64,000 bases of DNA from SIG480 sp045539475 (GTDB taxonomy: Bacteria > Bacillota > Clostridia > Oscillospirales > JAAYXM01): assembly GCA_045539475.1 (NCBI GenBank), contig JAZQFJ010000053.1, forward strand, positions 1 through 64,000, in the 5' to 3' direction. Each line of letters starts with the position of its first letter. The stretch's first letter is position 1. Of this stretch, positions 52,546 to 61,805 are shown one piece after another. The position numbers were made by a program, and so were the translations under genes. The notes beneath the pieces are model-generated. The model was not told the origin of the DNA. It did not search any database and saw nothing but the letters and a program-made list of their open reading frames with translations.

Positions 52546-52590
52546 AAGGACTGAGAAAAGGTCATTTCAGACTTTTTCTCAGTCCTTTTT
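52546..52590 (+). terminator. Rho-independent terminator of the capsid cassette
   Basis: An 18-bp stem (52546-52563 with 52570-52587, one G-T pair) with loop ATTTCA is followed by a T-run to 52590. Confidence 0.88.
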
Positions 52591-52602
52591 GTTACAAAAA
52601 TG

Positions 52603-52631
52603 TTGACTACGCCATAACAAGGTGGTATAAT
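52603..52631 (+). promoter_or_regulatory. Promoter of the surface-polysaccharide cluster
   Basis: TTGACT (52603-52608), 17-bp spacer with TGG, perfect TATAAT (52626-52631). Confidence 0.75.
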
Positions 52632-52695
52632 TTAATATGTATGTAATATACTCAGCTGATTGTGTCTGCACAGACATACAGGAAAGAGGATGAAG

Positions 52696-53886
52696 ATGAT
52701 AAAGAAGTTTGAGAAAAAGGTTTGGCTTGCAACTCCTACAATGCATGGAGAAGAGCTTAAATATATGAAGGAAGCGTATGACACAAACTGGATGTCTACG
52801 ATTGGAGAGAACATAAACGTAATTGAAAAGAAGATGGCGGACTATATCGGTTGTAAGCATTCTGTGGCGCTCTCCTGCGGAACTTCTGCACTTCATCTTG
52901 CAATAAAGCTTGCGGGTGTGAAGCCTGGGGATAAGGTTTTTTGTACAGATATGACCTTCGCCGCAACCGTTAATCCCATCGTATATGAAAAAGCGGTACC
53001 TGTGTTTATAGACAGCGAAAGGGAAACATGGAATATGGATCCGGCGGCGCTTCGAAAAGCGTTTGAGCTTTATCCCGATGTAAAGGTCGTTGTAGTTGCG
53101 GATCTGTACGGAACCCCCGCAAAGTATGATGAGATAAAAGAAATATGCAATGAGCATAATGCCGTGCTTGTTGAGGACGCGGCAGAGTCACTCGGCGCGG
53201 AATATAAGAGCGAAAAGGCGGGAGGCTTTGGTGCATACAACGTAATCTCCTTCAACGGAAACAAAATCATAACCGGTTCATCCGGAGGAATGCTTCTTTC
53301 CGATGATGTTGATGCGATAAACAAGGCGAAAAAATGGTCAACCCAGAGCCGCGAGAACGCACCGTGGTATCAGCACGAAGAGCTTGGATATAACTATCGG
53401 ATGAGCAACGTCATAGCCGGAGTTGTGCGCGGACAAAGCGAATACCTCGGAGAGCATATTGCGCGCAAAAAGGAAATCTATCTCAGCTATAAAGAAGGCT
53501 TCCGCGATTTGCCGATAACAATGAACCCGTACATAGAAAACGAAATGGAACCGAACTTCTGGCTTTCGTGCGCGCTGATAGATAAGGAATATATGTGTAA
53601 GCAGGTGCGGAGCGACAGCGACGCGGCGTATATCAAGGAAAAGGGCAAGACCTGCCCGACGGAGATATTGGACAAGCTTGCAGAGCACAATGCAGAGGGC
53701 AGACCAATATGGAAGCCGATGCATATGCAGCCGATTTACAAGGACTGCCCGTTCGTCAGCGCAAACGATGAAGCGGTAAACGAAGACATCTTCGACCGCG
53801 GCTTCTGTCTGCCGTCCGATATTAAAATGACGGAAGAAGAACAGGCGACAGTTATTGAAATAGTAAGAAGCGCGTTTGGCAAGTAA
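52696..53886 (+). CDS. DegT/DnrJ/EryC1-family PLP aminotransferase
   Basis: The 396-residue protein transfers an amino group to a nucleotide-linked keto-sugar. The PLP lysine is Lys190 in SFNGNKIITGSSGG, and DAAESLGAEY is the family signature. It opens VWLATPTMHGEELKYMKEA, like PglE-type enzymes that act on UDP-4-keto sugars. I start at ATG 52696, six bases after GAGG; an ATG at 52690 is too close. It precedes a priming transferase, so it likely makes the amino sugar that starts the repeat unit. Confidence 0.88.
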   Translation: MIKKFEKKVWLATPTMHGEELKYMKEAYDTNWMSTIGENINVIEKKMADYIGCKHSVALSCGTSALHLAIKLAGVKPGDKVFCTDMTFAATVNPIVYEKAVPVFIDSERETWNMDPAALRKAFELYPDVKVVVVADLYGTPAKYDEIKEICNEHNAVLVEDAAESLGAEYKSEKAGGFGAYNVISFNGNKIITGSSGGMLLSDDVDAINKAKKWSTQSRENAPWYQHEELGYNYRMSNVIAGVVRGQSEYLGEHIARKKEIYLSYKEGFRDLPITMNPYIENEMEPNFWLSCALIDKEYMCKQVRSDSDAAYIKEKGKTCPTEILDKLAEHNAEGRPIWKPMHMQPIYKDCPFVSANDEAVNEDIFDRGFCLPSDIKMTEEEQATVIEIVRSAFGK

Positions 53887-53900
53887 TCACTCCACCTCGT

Positions 53901-53928
53901 GTCATTCTGAACGAAGTGAAGAATCTCA
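53901..53928 (+). repeat. Half copy of the GTCATTCTGA dispersed repeat
   Basis: GTCATTCTGAACGAAGTGAAGAATCTCA-type sequence (described here by position) matches the left half of the element at 35940-36006. It lies between the aminotransferase and the sugar transferase. Confidence 0.65.
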
Positions 53929-53965
53929 GTCATTACCATAAATGCAAAAAGGAAGTGCGGAGTCA

Positions 53966-54646
53966 ATGTATAAAAAATTCTTCAAGCGCCCGATAGATAT
54001 ATTCTGTGCGCTTGCTGCGATAATTGTTTTTTCCTGGCTGTACATAATCGTCGCAATTCTTGTGCGCGTAAAGCTCGGAAGCCCTGTGCTTTTCGAGCAA
54101 GAACGCCCGGGACTTAACGGAAAGATTTTTAAACTATATAAATTTCGAACCATGACCGACGAGCGGGATGAAGAAGGAAATCTTCTTCCAGATGATGTTC
54201 GCCTCACTAAGTTCGGAAGACTTCTTCGCAGCACAAGCCTTGACGAACTTCCCGAAGCATTCAATATTCTTAAAGGTGATATGAGCGTTGTCGGACCGCG
54301 CCCGCAGTTAGTGCGAGATATGGTATTTTTTACTGATGAACAAATGAAGCGCCAGAGCGTTAAACCGGGACTTTCGGGGTTTGCTCAGATAAGCGGAAGA
54401 AATGGTATAACATGGGAAGAAAAAATTGATTTCGATTTAGAGTATATAAAGAACATTACTTTTATAAATGACTGCAAAATAGTTTTCAAAACTGTATGGC
54501 AAGCCTTTGTCAAACAGGACGGCATTTCTCAAGAGGGTATGGATACCGCAGAGGATTTGGGAGATTATCTGCTACGCTGTGGTAAGGTCTCTGAGGATGA
54601 ATATAACGATTTGCAAATAAAAGCAAAAGAACTTATTGGGGTGTAG
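53966..54646 (+). CDS. Undecaprenyl-phosphate sugar-1-phosphate transferase (priming)
   Basis: The 226-residue protein is a single-domain PglC/WcaJ-type initiating transferase. It has one N-terminal membrane segment (DIFCALAAIIVFSWLYIIVA), then FRTMTDERD, SLDELPEAFNILKGDMS and VGPRPQL, and PGLSGFAQISGRN. It loads the first sugar phosphate on the lipid carrier at the membrane. I start at ATG 53966 (MYKKFFKRPIDIF) after CGGAG; an upstream ATG at 53942 lies next to the dispersed repeat and has no ribosome site. Confidence 0.92.
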   Translation: MYKKFFKRPIDIFCALAAIIVFSWLYIIVAILVRVKLGSPVLFEQERPGLNGKIFKLYKFRTMTDERDEEGNLLPDDVRLTKFGRLLRSTSLDELPEAFNILKGDMSVVGPRPQLVRDMVFFTDEQMKRQSVKPGLSGFAQISGRNGITWEEKIDFDLEYIKNITFINDCKIVFKTVWQAFVKQDGISQEGMDTAEDLGDYLLRCGKVSEDEYNDLQIKAKELIGV

Positions 54647-54648
54647 AA

Positions 54649-55476
54649 ATGGAAAAGATACCTTTTTCTGTGGCTATGTGCGTATATAAGGGAGATAAAG
54701 CAGAATGGTTCGATGAAGCTCTTGCGAGCGTTATAAACCAAACAGTTGTCCCTGATGAAATTGTCCTCGTTGTTGACGGCCCTGTTCCAAAGAGCATTGA
54801 TGATGTTATCGGTAAATATGAGAGCGCTTTTAAAAATTTCAATATCGTTCGTCTGCCACAAAACGTCGGACACGGAAATGCAAGACGCAAATGTTTGGAA
54901 AATTGCAAGTATGATTTGGTCGCACTTATGGATGCTGATGATATCTCTGTTGAAAACCGATTCGAACAGCAGATTGCGGTATTTGCATCAAATCCTGACG
55001 TTACGATAGTTGGTGGAAACATTGATGAGTTTATAGACACTGTTGGAAATGTTGTAGGAAAAAGGAATGTGCCTCAGAAGGATGCCGTCATAAAGGAATA
55101 TTTTAAAAAGCGATGTCCGTTCAATCAGGTCACCGTGATGCTGAAAAAGGATGCTTATGACAGTGCCGGTGGATATATTGATTGGTATTGCGAAGAAGAC
55201 TATTACCTTTGGATAAGAATGTGTGAGAATAAATGCTTGTTTGCCAACACGGGAACAAAACTTGTGAATGTCCGAGTCGGGAAAGAAATGTATCAGCGTC
55301 GAGGCGGACTTAATTATTTTAAAAGCGAAGCAAAATTGCAGAAGTATATGTATGATAATAAAATGATTGGTTTTGTAACGTTTATATCTAATGTAACAAA
55401 GCGGTTTATTGTTCAGGTGCTATTGCCAAATAAGATAAGAAGTTTTGTTTTCCAAAAATTTGCACGGGAGAAATGA
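54649..55476 (+). CDS. Glycosyltransferase family 2
   Basis: The 275-residue GT-A protein opens FSVAMCVYKGDKAEWFDEAL, with VPDEIVLVVDGP, NVGHGNARRKCLENC and the DxD-type motif DADD near residue 95. It resembles AmsE-type enzymes of exopolysaccharide clusters. The start lies 2 bp after the preceding stop. Confidence 0.88.
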   Translation: MEKIPFSVAMCVYKGDKAEWFDEALASVINQTVVPDEIVLVVDGPVPKSIDDVIGKYESAFKNFNIVRLPQNVGHGNARRKCLENCKYDLVALMDADDISVENRFEQQIAVFASNPDVTIVGGNIDEFIDTVGNVVGKRNVPQKDAVIKEYFKKRCPFNQVTVMLKKDAYDSAGGYIDWYCEEDYYLWIRMCENKCLFANTGTKLVNVRVGKEMYQRRGGLNYFKSEAKLQKYMYDNKMIGFVTFISNVTKRFIVQVLLPNKIRSFVFQKFAREK

Positions 55477-55478
55477 TT

Positions 55479-56318
55479 ATGAGCAATGACAACATTAATG
55501 TAGAGTTACAAAAAAAACTGTTGGATATTTTTAAATGGTTTCATGAACTATGCGATAAAGAGGGATTGGTTTATTTTGCGTTGGGTGGAACTGCTTTAGG
55601 AGCAGCAAGGCATAAGGGATTCATTCCATGGGATGATGATATGGATGTGGGAATGCCCAGAAAAGATTACGAAAAACTGAAGAACCTTTCAAAAAAAATA
55701 AATTCAGAAAATAGCCGTTTCAAAATTGAATTTCCTGGGAATGAAAAAGAACATTTATACCCATATTGTAAAATTTATAACACCCAAACCACTTTGATTG
55801 AAAACACAAGATATAAAGTTAAACGTGGTATATATATTGACGTTTTTCCTGTTGATGGAGCGGGCAATTCTGTTGAAGAAAGTCTCAGTAATTTTAGAGC
55901 GATCGATAAAAAAATAAATTTATTATGTTGTTGTGTTTGTGCTATTAGAAAGGGAAGACCTTTTCATAAAAATCTGGCTATTGTTTTAGCTCGTTGTATA
56001 CCAACATTTATTTTGAATCCAGCTAAAATGATTAATAAAATTGATGAACTTTGCCAATTAAAAAAATTCGATGAGTGTGAATTTGTTGCAAATTTTGCAG
56101 GCAATTGGCATGAAAAAGAAATTATGGAAAAGCGATGGATAGGAAAAAGAAAACTTGTCGAATTTGATGGATCAAAAATGTATGTTGTGCAAGATAATGA
56201 TAGTTATTTGACAAGAATGTATGGCGATTATATGAAGTTGCCATCGGTTGAAAAAAGGGTGTCACACCACGATTATATATATATGAATTTAGGAGAAGCA
56301 TATCTCGAGTGTAAGTGA
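55479..56318 (+). CDS. LicD-family phosphotransferase-like protein
   Basis: The 279-residue protein has the LicD signature GGTALGAARHKGFIPWDDD with DMDVGMPRKDYEKL. The family attaches phosphocholine or similar phospho-groups to surface glycans. ATG 55479 has GGGAG at eight bases; an ATG at 55473 overlapping the previous stop is closer than usual. From here the sequence is visibly richer in A and T. Confidence 0.88.
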   Translation: MSNDNINVELQKKLLDIFKWFHELCDKEGLVYFALGGTALGAARHKGFIPWDDDMDVGMPRKDYEKLKNLSKKINSENSRFKIEFPGNEKEHLYPYCKIYNTQTTLIENTRYKVKRGIYIDVFPVDGAGNSVEESLSNFRAIDKKINLLCCCVCAIRKGRPFHKNLAIVLARCIPTFILNPAKMINKIDELCQLKKFDECEFVANFAGNWHEKEIMEKRWIGKRKLVEFDGSKMYVVQDNDSYLTRMYGDYMKLPSVEKRVSHHDYIYMNLGEAYLECK

Positions 56319-56414
56319 AGAGAGCTTCCTTTGAAGCGTTACTTTTTGATGTAAGGCGAATATTTAAACCTCTAAATATGGGAATTATTCATAACACAAA
56401 AGAGGATAGATGAT

Positions 56415-57227
56415 ATGAGTAAATTGCAAGTTTTAGTGACTACTATGCATGAAACTGGATTTGATAAGTTTTATGAAATGAATTTGAGTACAGATGCAGT
56501 TATAGCAAATCAAGCTGATGAGAATTCCGTCGAGGAAAAAGAAATAGGTATTTCAAAAGTTAGGCTTGTGACTACTGATATGCGGGGCACAAGTAAAAAT
56601 CGAAACATAGCAATTGAAAACATTTCGGATGAAGCTGAATACATTATGTTTGCTGACGATGATTTGATTTTCTATGACAATTACGAAGATGTTGTTGTTT
56701 CTGAATTTCAGAAATGTCCAAGAGCAGATGCTATAAAATTTAATATTAATGCGGTATCAAAAAGAAAACTTAGCATGAAACCAATTACCAAATTGAAGAA
56801 ACTTAGCCGAAGAGAAGTTACTTCATATGGAGTGTGCGGTATCGTTATAAAAAAAGAAATATTACTAAAATCCAGAATTAAGTTCAATGAAAGATTTGGA
56901 CCAGGAACTTCCAACTATTGTGGTGAGGATACTATTTTTTTGCAGGAATTATTTAAAAAGAAAATCTCTTTTTTTAGTTCACCTTTATATATAGCTGATA
57001 TAGATCAAAGTGAGTCCAGTTGGTTTGAAGGACATAACGAGAAGTATTTTACTGTGTCGGGGATGATAATAAATGAGTGTTATCCCTTTTTATCGTTTCT
57101 TTTGGTTGTCAGGAGCGCGATGAAATTCCATAAGCGAAAAGCTTCACAGTTAGGACTGTGGGGAATTTTGAAATGTTACTATGGTGGGGTTTTTAAAAAT
57201 ATTTGTGAGAAAAGGAAGCAGTTGTAA
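56415..57227 (+). CDS. Glycosyltransferase, GT-A type
   Basis: The 270-residue protein has TDMRGTSKNRNIAIENI followed by IMFADDDLIFY (metal-binding DDD region near residue 80) and GTSNYCGEDTIFLQELF later. It is GT2-like but lacks the usual first strand motif, so the acceptor and donor are unknown. A 96-bp gap without a clear signal precedes it; the site before the ATG is AGAGGATAG. Confidence 0.72.
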   Translation: MSKLQVLVTTMHETGFDKFYEMNLSTDAVIANQADENSVEEKEIGISKVRLVTTDMRGTSKNRNIAIENISDEAEYIMFADDDLIFYDNYEDVVVSEFQKCPRADAIKFNINAVSKRKLSMKPITKLKKLSRREVTSYGVCGIVIKKEILLKSRIKFNERFGPGTSNYCGEDTIFLQELFKKKISFFSSPLYIADIDQSESSWFEGHNEKYFTVSGMIINECYPFLSFLLVVRSAMKFHKRKASQLGLWGILKCYYGGVFKNICEKRKQL

Positions 57228-57257
57228 AAAGCTTAGTTTATATTTGGAGGATGTCTT

Positions 57258-58226
57258 ATGTTACTTTCGATAGTGGTTCCGATTTACAATGTAGAAAAAT
57301 ATTTGCATAGGTGCATAGATTCAATGTTACACAACAATGTGAATGATGAGTACGAAATAATTCTTGTAGACGATGGTAGCTTGGACGGATCCTCAAAGAT
57401 TTGTGATGAATACGCATTAGAGCATAACTATATAACCGTATTCCATAAAGAAAATGGTGGATTGTCAGATGCCAGAAATGCCGGTATTATGCGTGCTAAA
57501 GGTAAATATATAATGTTTATCGACAGCGATGATTACGTTGAGCGTGGGGCAATGCAGAAAATTTGTTCCGAAATTAAAAGTGTGAATTGTGATATTTATT
57601 GTACCAATTACAAAAAAGTCGAAAATGGATATGAATCAGTAAAGTGTTACAAAAACATTGATAAAATACTGTCGGGGACAGAGTTTTTGAGATATCAATT
57701 GAAAAACAAGAGTATGCAGGCTCCCGTATGGCAAAATATATACAATCTTGATTTCCTAAAGAGTAATGATTTGTTTTTCAAAAAAGGGATTTATCACGAG
57801 GATGAACAATGGGTCCCCAGAGCTTTTTTAACAGCAAAAAGTGTGAAATTATTAGATTTTACGTATTATGTTTATGAAGTTCGTGAGGGTTCAATAATGA
57901 AGCAAAAGGACTTCACAAAACATATATTAGATTTAATTTCAACGGTGCGAGAAATTTTAGATTTCGCAAAAGTTAAGGTGGATAACGAGCTTTTTTCGCT
58001 AATTAAAGACAGTTTGGTAGATAAATATTTATCTCTTTATTCATATGGTAATTTTGGATATGGGAAAAAAGAGATGATTTTAAAAGCAAAGTTCCTGCGA
58101 AAAGATTTAGTATATATGAAGACGAAAATAAAATTACTTGTTTTTTCGATTGATAGACGCTTGTTTTGTAAAGTGACGAAGTTATATAATATGAGGAAAA
58201 ACTATGATAGAGCAGAAAAAAAATAG
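57258..58226 (+). CDS. Glycosyltransferase family 2
   Basis: The 322-residue protein is a classic GT2: LSIVVPIYNVEKYLHRCIDS, ILVDDGSLDGS, KENGGLSDARNAGI and IDSDDYVE. The start follows GGAGG. It overlaps the next gene by 23 bases. Confidence 0.92.
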   Translation: MLLSIVVPIYNVEKYLHRCIDSMLHNNVNDEYEIILVDDGSLDGSSKICDEYALEHNYITVFHKENGGLSDARNAGIMRAKGKYIMFIDSDDYVERGAMQKICSEIKSVNCDIYCTNYKKVENGYESVKCYKNIDKILSGTEFLRYQLKNKSMQAPVWQNIYNLDFLKSNDLFFKKGIYHEDEQWVPRAFLTAKSVKLLDFTYYVYEVREGSIMKQKDFTKHILDLISTVREILDFAKVKVDNELFSLIKDSLVDKYLSLYSYGNFGYGKKEMILKAKFLRKDLVYMKTKIKLLVFSIDRRLFCKVTKLYNMRKNYDRAEKK

Positions 58227-59445
58227 CACATCCACAGTTTTATTATGTTTTCTTATTTTACTTTTGCTTGTTGGAAGCTTGTGGTTTAAACCGCTTGTGT
58301 TGGTTGCATTTGTGCTTCATTGTATAACTATTCTGTTTTTAAAACCCAAAGATTCGTTTTTAATATTAATGTTTTTAATGCCTTTTGCAATTATTTATAA
58401 ATTTCCTGGCATTCCGACATCGCTCTTAACAATTTCAGAAGTCGTTTTGGTGTGTGTTGTTTTAGCAAAAAAATCCATAAAAGTTCATCACATTTTGCTG
58501 GTTATGTTCATATGCTTGTATTTTCTGTGCAGAATGAAGAGCGAATATATAGCACTTCCGAAATTACTAGCCGGTTATTTGATATTAACTTCCTTTATTC
58601 AAGTTTTTGACAATGATTCTGCGACCAAGGTCATAGATTATTATTCGATTGGATTGATTTCATCCAGCTTATTGGGATTGCTTAAAGAAGTTATTCCAGG
58701 ATTACGCTCATTTTATACTGATTTGAATTACGAGTTTTTTGACGGAGTTGAGATGTTGCGTTTTTCGGGAATATTTAATGATCCGAATTATTTCTCAGTT
58801 GCGGTGATTTCTGCAATAGTTTCCATTATATACGCGAAAGGGTATTTGCGATATTCAAACATTAAGGCGTATGCTTTATTGGCTATTTTTTCAGCTTTGG
58901 GGTTGTTTACATATAGTAAGTCTTTTATCCTAATGCTTGCTACAGTGTTACTTTTAGAGGTTATTATTAATTGGAACAAACAGAATAAGGTGCAAACAAT
59001 CCTTGAACTTATTGTTATTGGTATTTTACTTACAAGCGGGAGTATAGTAGTTTTAGATAGGCTTTTGTCGCGTTTTGAGGCAACTGAACTTCTTACAGGA
59101 AGAGAAACAATATGGAAAGCGTATTGGGAAGTTATTGAATCGCGAAGTCATTATTGGTGGTTTGGATGTGGTCTTGACGCTCCATATGTTATAAAACCTT
59201 CACATAATCTATATATCGAGCTCATATATTATTCAGGCGTAGTAGGAATGATTCTTTATCTTTTTGGATGGATTGGCATCGTTTTCAGTTCGCATAAAAA
59301 TAAAATTACAATACTGAATCTTTCTCTTATACTTATGGTGTTTGTAATGCATATATTCTTGTGCGGTTTTTTGGATTTTGCATTACCGTTTTATATGATG
59401 TTAAGTTGGATGATAGCGAATATTGATTTAAAAGATAACAGATAA
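58204..59445 (+). CDS. O-antigen ligase/polymerase-like membrane protein (Wzy-type)
   Basis: The 413-residue protein is hydrophobic throughout with about 11-12 membrane segments and a large external loop carrying GRETIWKAYWEV. PSHNLYIELIYYSGVVG is the Wzy_C-type motif. It probably polymerises the repeat units on the outer face of the membrane. ATG 58204 has TGAGG at good spacing and overlaps the preceding gene. Confidence 0.85.
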   Translation: MIEQKKNSTSTVLLCFLILLLLVGSLWFKPLVLVAFVLHCITILFLKPKDSFLILMFLMPFAIIYKFPGIPTSLLTISEVVLVCVVLAKKSIKVHHILLVMFICLYFLCRMKSEYIALPKLLAGYLILTSFIQVFDNDSATKVIDYYSIGLISSSLLGLLKEVIPGLRSFYTDLNYEFFDGVEMLRFSGIFNDPNYFSVAVISAIVSIIYAKGYLRYSNIKAYALLAIFSALGLFTYSKSFILMLATVLLLEVIINWNKQNKVQTILELIVIGILLTSGSIVVLDRLLSRFEATELLTGRETIWKAYWEVIESRSHYWWFGCGLDAPYVIKPSHNLYIELIYYSGVVGMILYLFGWIGIVFSSHKNKITILNLSLILMVFVMHIFLCGFLDFALPFYMMLSWMIANIDLKDNR

Positions 59446-59468
59446 TATATTTTTGCGAGAAGGGTGAT

Positions 59469-60602
59469 ATGGAAATGAAGAAAGCTATAGTAATTGGTGG
59501 AAGTAATGGAATAGGTTTAGCGTTGGCAAAGCAGTTGACAAAAGAATACACAGAAGTTATAGTTGCAGATAAATGCGAACCGGGAATAACAAATGAAAAA
59601 ATACGTTATCTACATATGGACTTAACCGATTTGAATTCCTCTGCTTTTGATGAGTATTCTGATATTGATACATTGATCATAACTGCTGGATTTGGCAGAG
59701 CTACCCTTTTTCAAAACATAACAGAAAAGGAAATAGAAAATAGTTTTAAAGTAAATGCAGAATCAATCATAAAGGTAATTAGAAAATTTTATAGTAAATT
59801 ATTGTCGGATGATAACTTTGATTGCCTTATTATGGGCAGTATTGCCGGTTTGGTCTCATCACCATTATTTTCACTATATGCTGCAACAAAAGCTGCATTG
59901 TGCCGTTTTGTAGAAAGTATAAACATAGAGTTGGAAAAGCAAGGAAGTAAGAATAGAATATTGAATGTATCACCAGGTTCGTTAAAAGGAACAAAATTTA
60001 ATGGTGGTGAGAATAATCTTTCTGTTTTGGAACAGTTATCCAAAGAATTGATAATAAGAATGCGCAATAAAGAAGTTTTATACATTCCGGATTATGAGAC
60101 CATATATAAACATGTTTTAGAACGATATAGAAAAAATGAACATCAGTTTGGTTTGGAAAGTTATGAATATAAGGTTGTGAGTGGAAGAGTGAATGATAAA
60201 CCACAGGTTAAAATCGGATACCTTAGCGGAACGTTTGATTTGTTTCATATAGGGCATCTTAACCTTTTAAAACGCGCAAAAAAAATGTGTGATTATTTAG
60301 TGGTAGGTGTGCATAAGGATGCATCGCATAAGGGGAAAGAAACATTTATATCTTATGAGGAAAGATGTGAAATTGTAAAAAGTATTAAGTATGTCGATGA
60401 GGTCATTATGTCCTTGCCGGAAGATATGGATGTTTACGAGAAGATTAAATATAATTTTCTGTTTGTGGGGTCAGATTATAAAGGAACAGAGCGTTTTAAC
60501 AGGTATGAGGAATTTTTTAAGGATAAAGACGTTGAGATAGTTTATTTCCCATACACACAGGGGACAAGTAGTACACAACTTCGAAAAGCAATAGAAAAAT
60601 AG
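59469..60602 (+). CDS. Fusion of short-chain dehydrogenase and TagD-type cytidylyltransferase
   Basis: The 377-residue protein has an SDR domain (about 1-235) with GGSNGIG (residues 10-16) and catalytic YAATK (Tyr137, Lys141). This is joined to a cytidylyltransferase (about 248-377) with GTFDLFHIGHLNLL (HIGH at 260-263), RYEEFF and QGTSSTQLR. The second half would make a CDP-activated polyol such as CDP-glycerol; the first would reduce the precursor. The next gene encodes a CDP-glycerol-type transferase, which fits. The order of steps is inferred. Confidence 0.87.
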   Translation: MEMKKAIVIGGSNGIGLALAKQLTKEYTEVIVADKCEPGITNEKIRYLHMDLTDLNSSAFDEYSDIDTLIITAGFGRATLFQNITEKEIENSFKVNAESIIKVIRKFYSKLLSDDNFDCLIMGSIAGLVSSPLFSLYAATKAALCRFVESINIELEKQGSKNRILNVSPGSLKGTKFNGGENNLSVLEQLSKELIIRMRNKEVLYIPDYETIYKHVLERYRKNEHQFGLESYEYKVVSGRVNDKPQVKIGYLSGTFDLFHIGHLNLLKRAKKMCDYLVVGVHKDASHKGKETFISYEERCEIVKSIKYVDEVIMSLPEDMDVYEKIKYNFLFVGSDYKGTERFNRYEEFFKDKDVEIVYFPYTQGTSSTQLRKAIEK

Positions 60603-60644
60603 AATCTGATTTAAGCAAGAGGACAGTAACGAGGAGGAAATATT

Positions 60645-61805
60645 GTGATAAAGCGAGCGGGAAGGTTTTTGAAGCGAATGTTACAGTTTCTTTTTTGGTT
60701 GTTTTTTCTTTTTGTGCCGGTGAAACAGAATAAAATTTTTGTTTCTAATTATTGCGGGAAGGGGTACGGAGATAATCCTAAGTATATTGTTGAGGAATTA
60801 TTAAAAAGCGGGGAATGTTTAGAAATAATTTGGAGCACAAAAAGTAAAGGGACCAATGCATTGCCAGAAGGCGTTCGTTATTGTTCTGCAGGCTCGTTTA
60901 CCGAAATTTTCCATTTAGCGACCTCGAAAGTATGGATAGATAATTGCAGAAAGCATTTTGCAATAAAAAAACACAATCAAAAGTATTTGCAGACATGGCA
61001 TGGATTTGCTCTTAAAAGAATTGAACGAGATGCAGAGGCGGTTTTATCAAAAAGCTATATCCGTTCAGCAAAGAAAGACTCAAGAAATATAGATATTATA
61101 ATTTCGGATAGTACAGATATGACGAAAGTATATCGAAATTCTTTTTGGTACAATGGTGAGATTGCCGAGTGGGGGGCGCCAAGAAATGACATCTTAAGTC
61201 AAGTTAATAACGATATCGTTGAAAAAGTAAAAAAATTCTATAACATTTCGACTTACAAGAAAATTATTCTATATGCTCCGACATTCCGTAAAAATAACAC
61301 GTTAGATGCGTATTTGAATGAATTTGACAGTATAGTTAAAGCATGCAAAACGAGATTTGGACATGATTACGCTGTTCTTGTTAGGCTCCACCCTAATATT
61401 TCCGGTCAATTTAAGAAATTATCATTGTCCGAAAAAATCGTCGATGCCTCTGATTATCCGGATTTGCAGGAACTGCTTCTAGCGACGGATTTACTTATAA
61501 GTGATTACTCATCATTGATGTTTGATTATATGATTACCAAGAAACCCTGTTTTATATATGCACCTGATATATGTGATTACAAGAATGACAGAAATTTCTA
61601 TTTTGATATAAAAACTGTACCGTTTTCGATATCGGAATCAGGTGAACAATTAGTTGATTTTATATTGAATTTTAATTCAGCCGAATATGAAAAAGATATT
61701 GAGCGATTTATAAAAGAACATGGAATTATATATATGAAAGAATCTTCCAAGCGTTGTGTAAACTGGATTCTATCAAATATTCGGAAAGATTGTGAAAAAA
61801 GATGA
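60645..61805 (+). CDS. CDP-glycerol glycerophosphotransferase-family protein (TagB/TagF-like)
   Basis: The 386-residue protein has a short N-terminal membrane-associated segment (LQFLFWLFFLFVPV). The family motifs follow: QTWHGFALKRIERD, EWGAPRNDIL, ILYAPTFRKN, VRLHPN and LLISDYSSLMFDYM. It transfers a polyol phosphate from a CDP donor to a growing glycan or lipid. Start is GTG 60645 after GAGGAGG. It overlaps the flippase gene by four bases. Confidence 0.9.
   Translation: MIKRAGRFLKRMLQFLFWLFFLFVPVKQNKIFVSNYCGKGYGDNPKYIVEELLKSGECLEIIWSTKSKGTNALPEGVRYCSAGSFTEIFHLATSKVWIDNCRKHFAIKKHNQKYLQTWHGFALKRIERDAEAVLSKSYIRSAKKDSRNIDIIISDSTDMTKVYRNSFWYNGEIAEWGAPRNDILSQVNNDIVEKVKKFYNISTYKKIILYAPTFRKNNTLDAYLNEFDSIVKACKTRFGHDYAVLVRLHPNISGQFKKLSLSEKIVDASDYPDLQELLLATDLLISDYSSLMFDYMITKKPCFIYAPDICDYKNDRNFYFDIKTVPFSISESGEQLVDFILNFNSAEYEKDIERFIKEHGIIYMKESSKRCVNWILSNIRKDCEKR

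Noticed and set aside
48720..52590. Complete prophage inserted at the tRNA genes
   Set aside because: No integrase, terminase, portal or tail gene is present, and the cassette borders the 5' side of tRNA-Met, not its 3' end; no flanking direct repeat was seen.
53942..53965. Upstream ATG for the sugar transferase
   Set aside because: No ribosome site precedes it and the extra residues are not part of the family; the ATG at 53966 has a good site.
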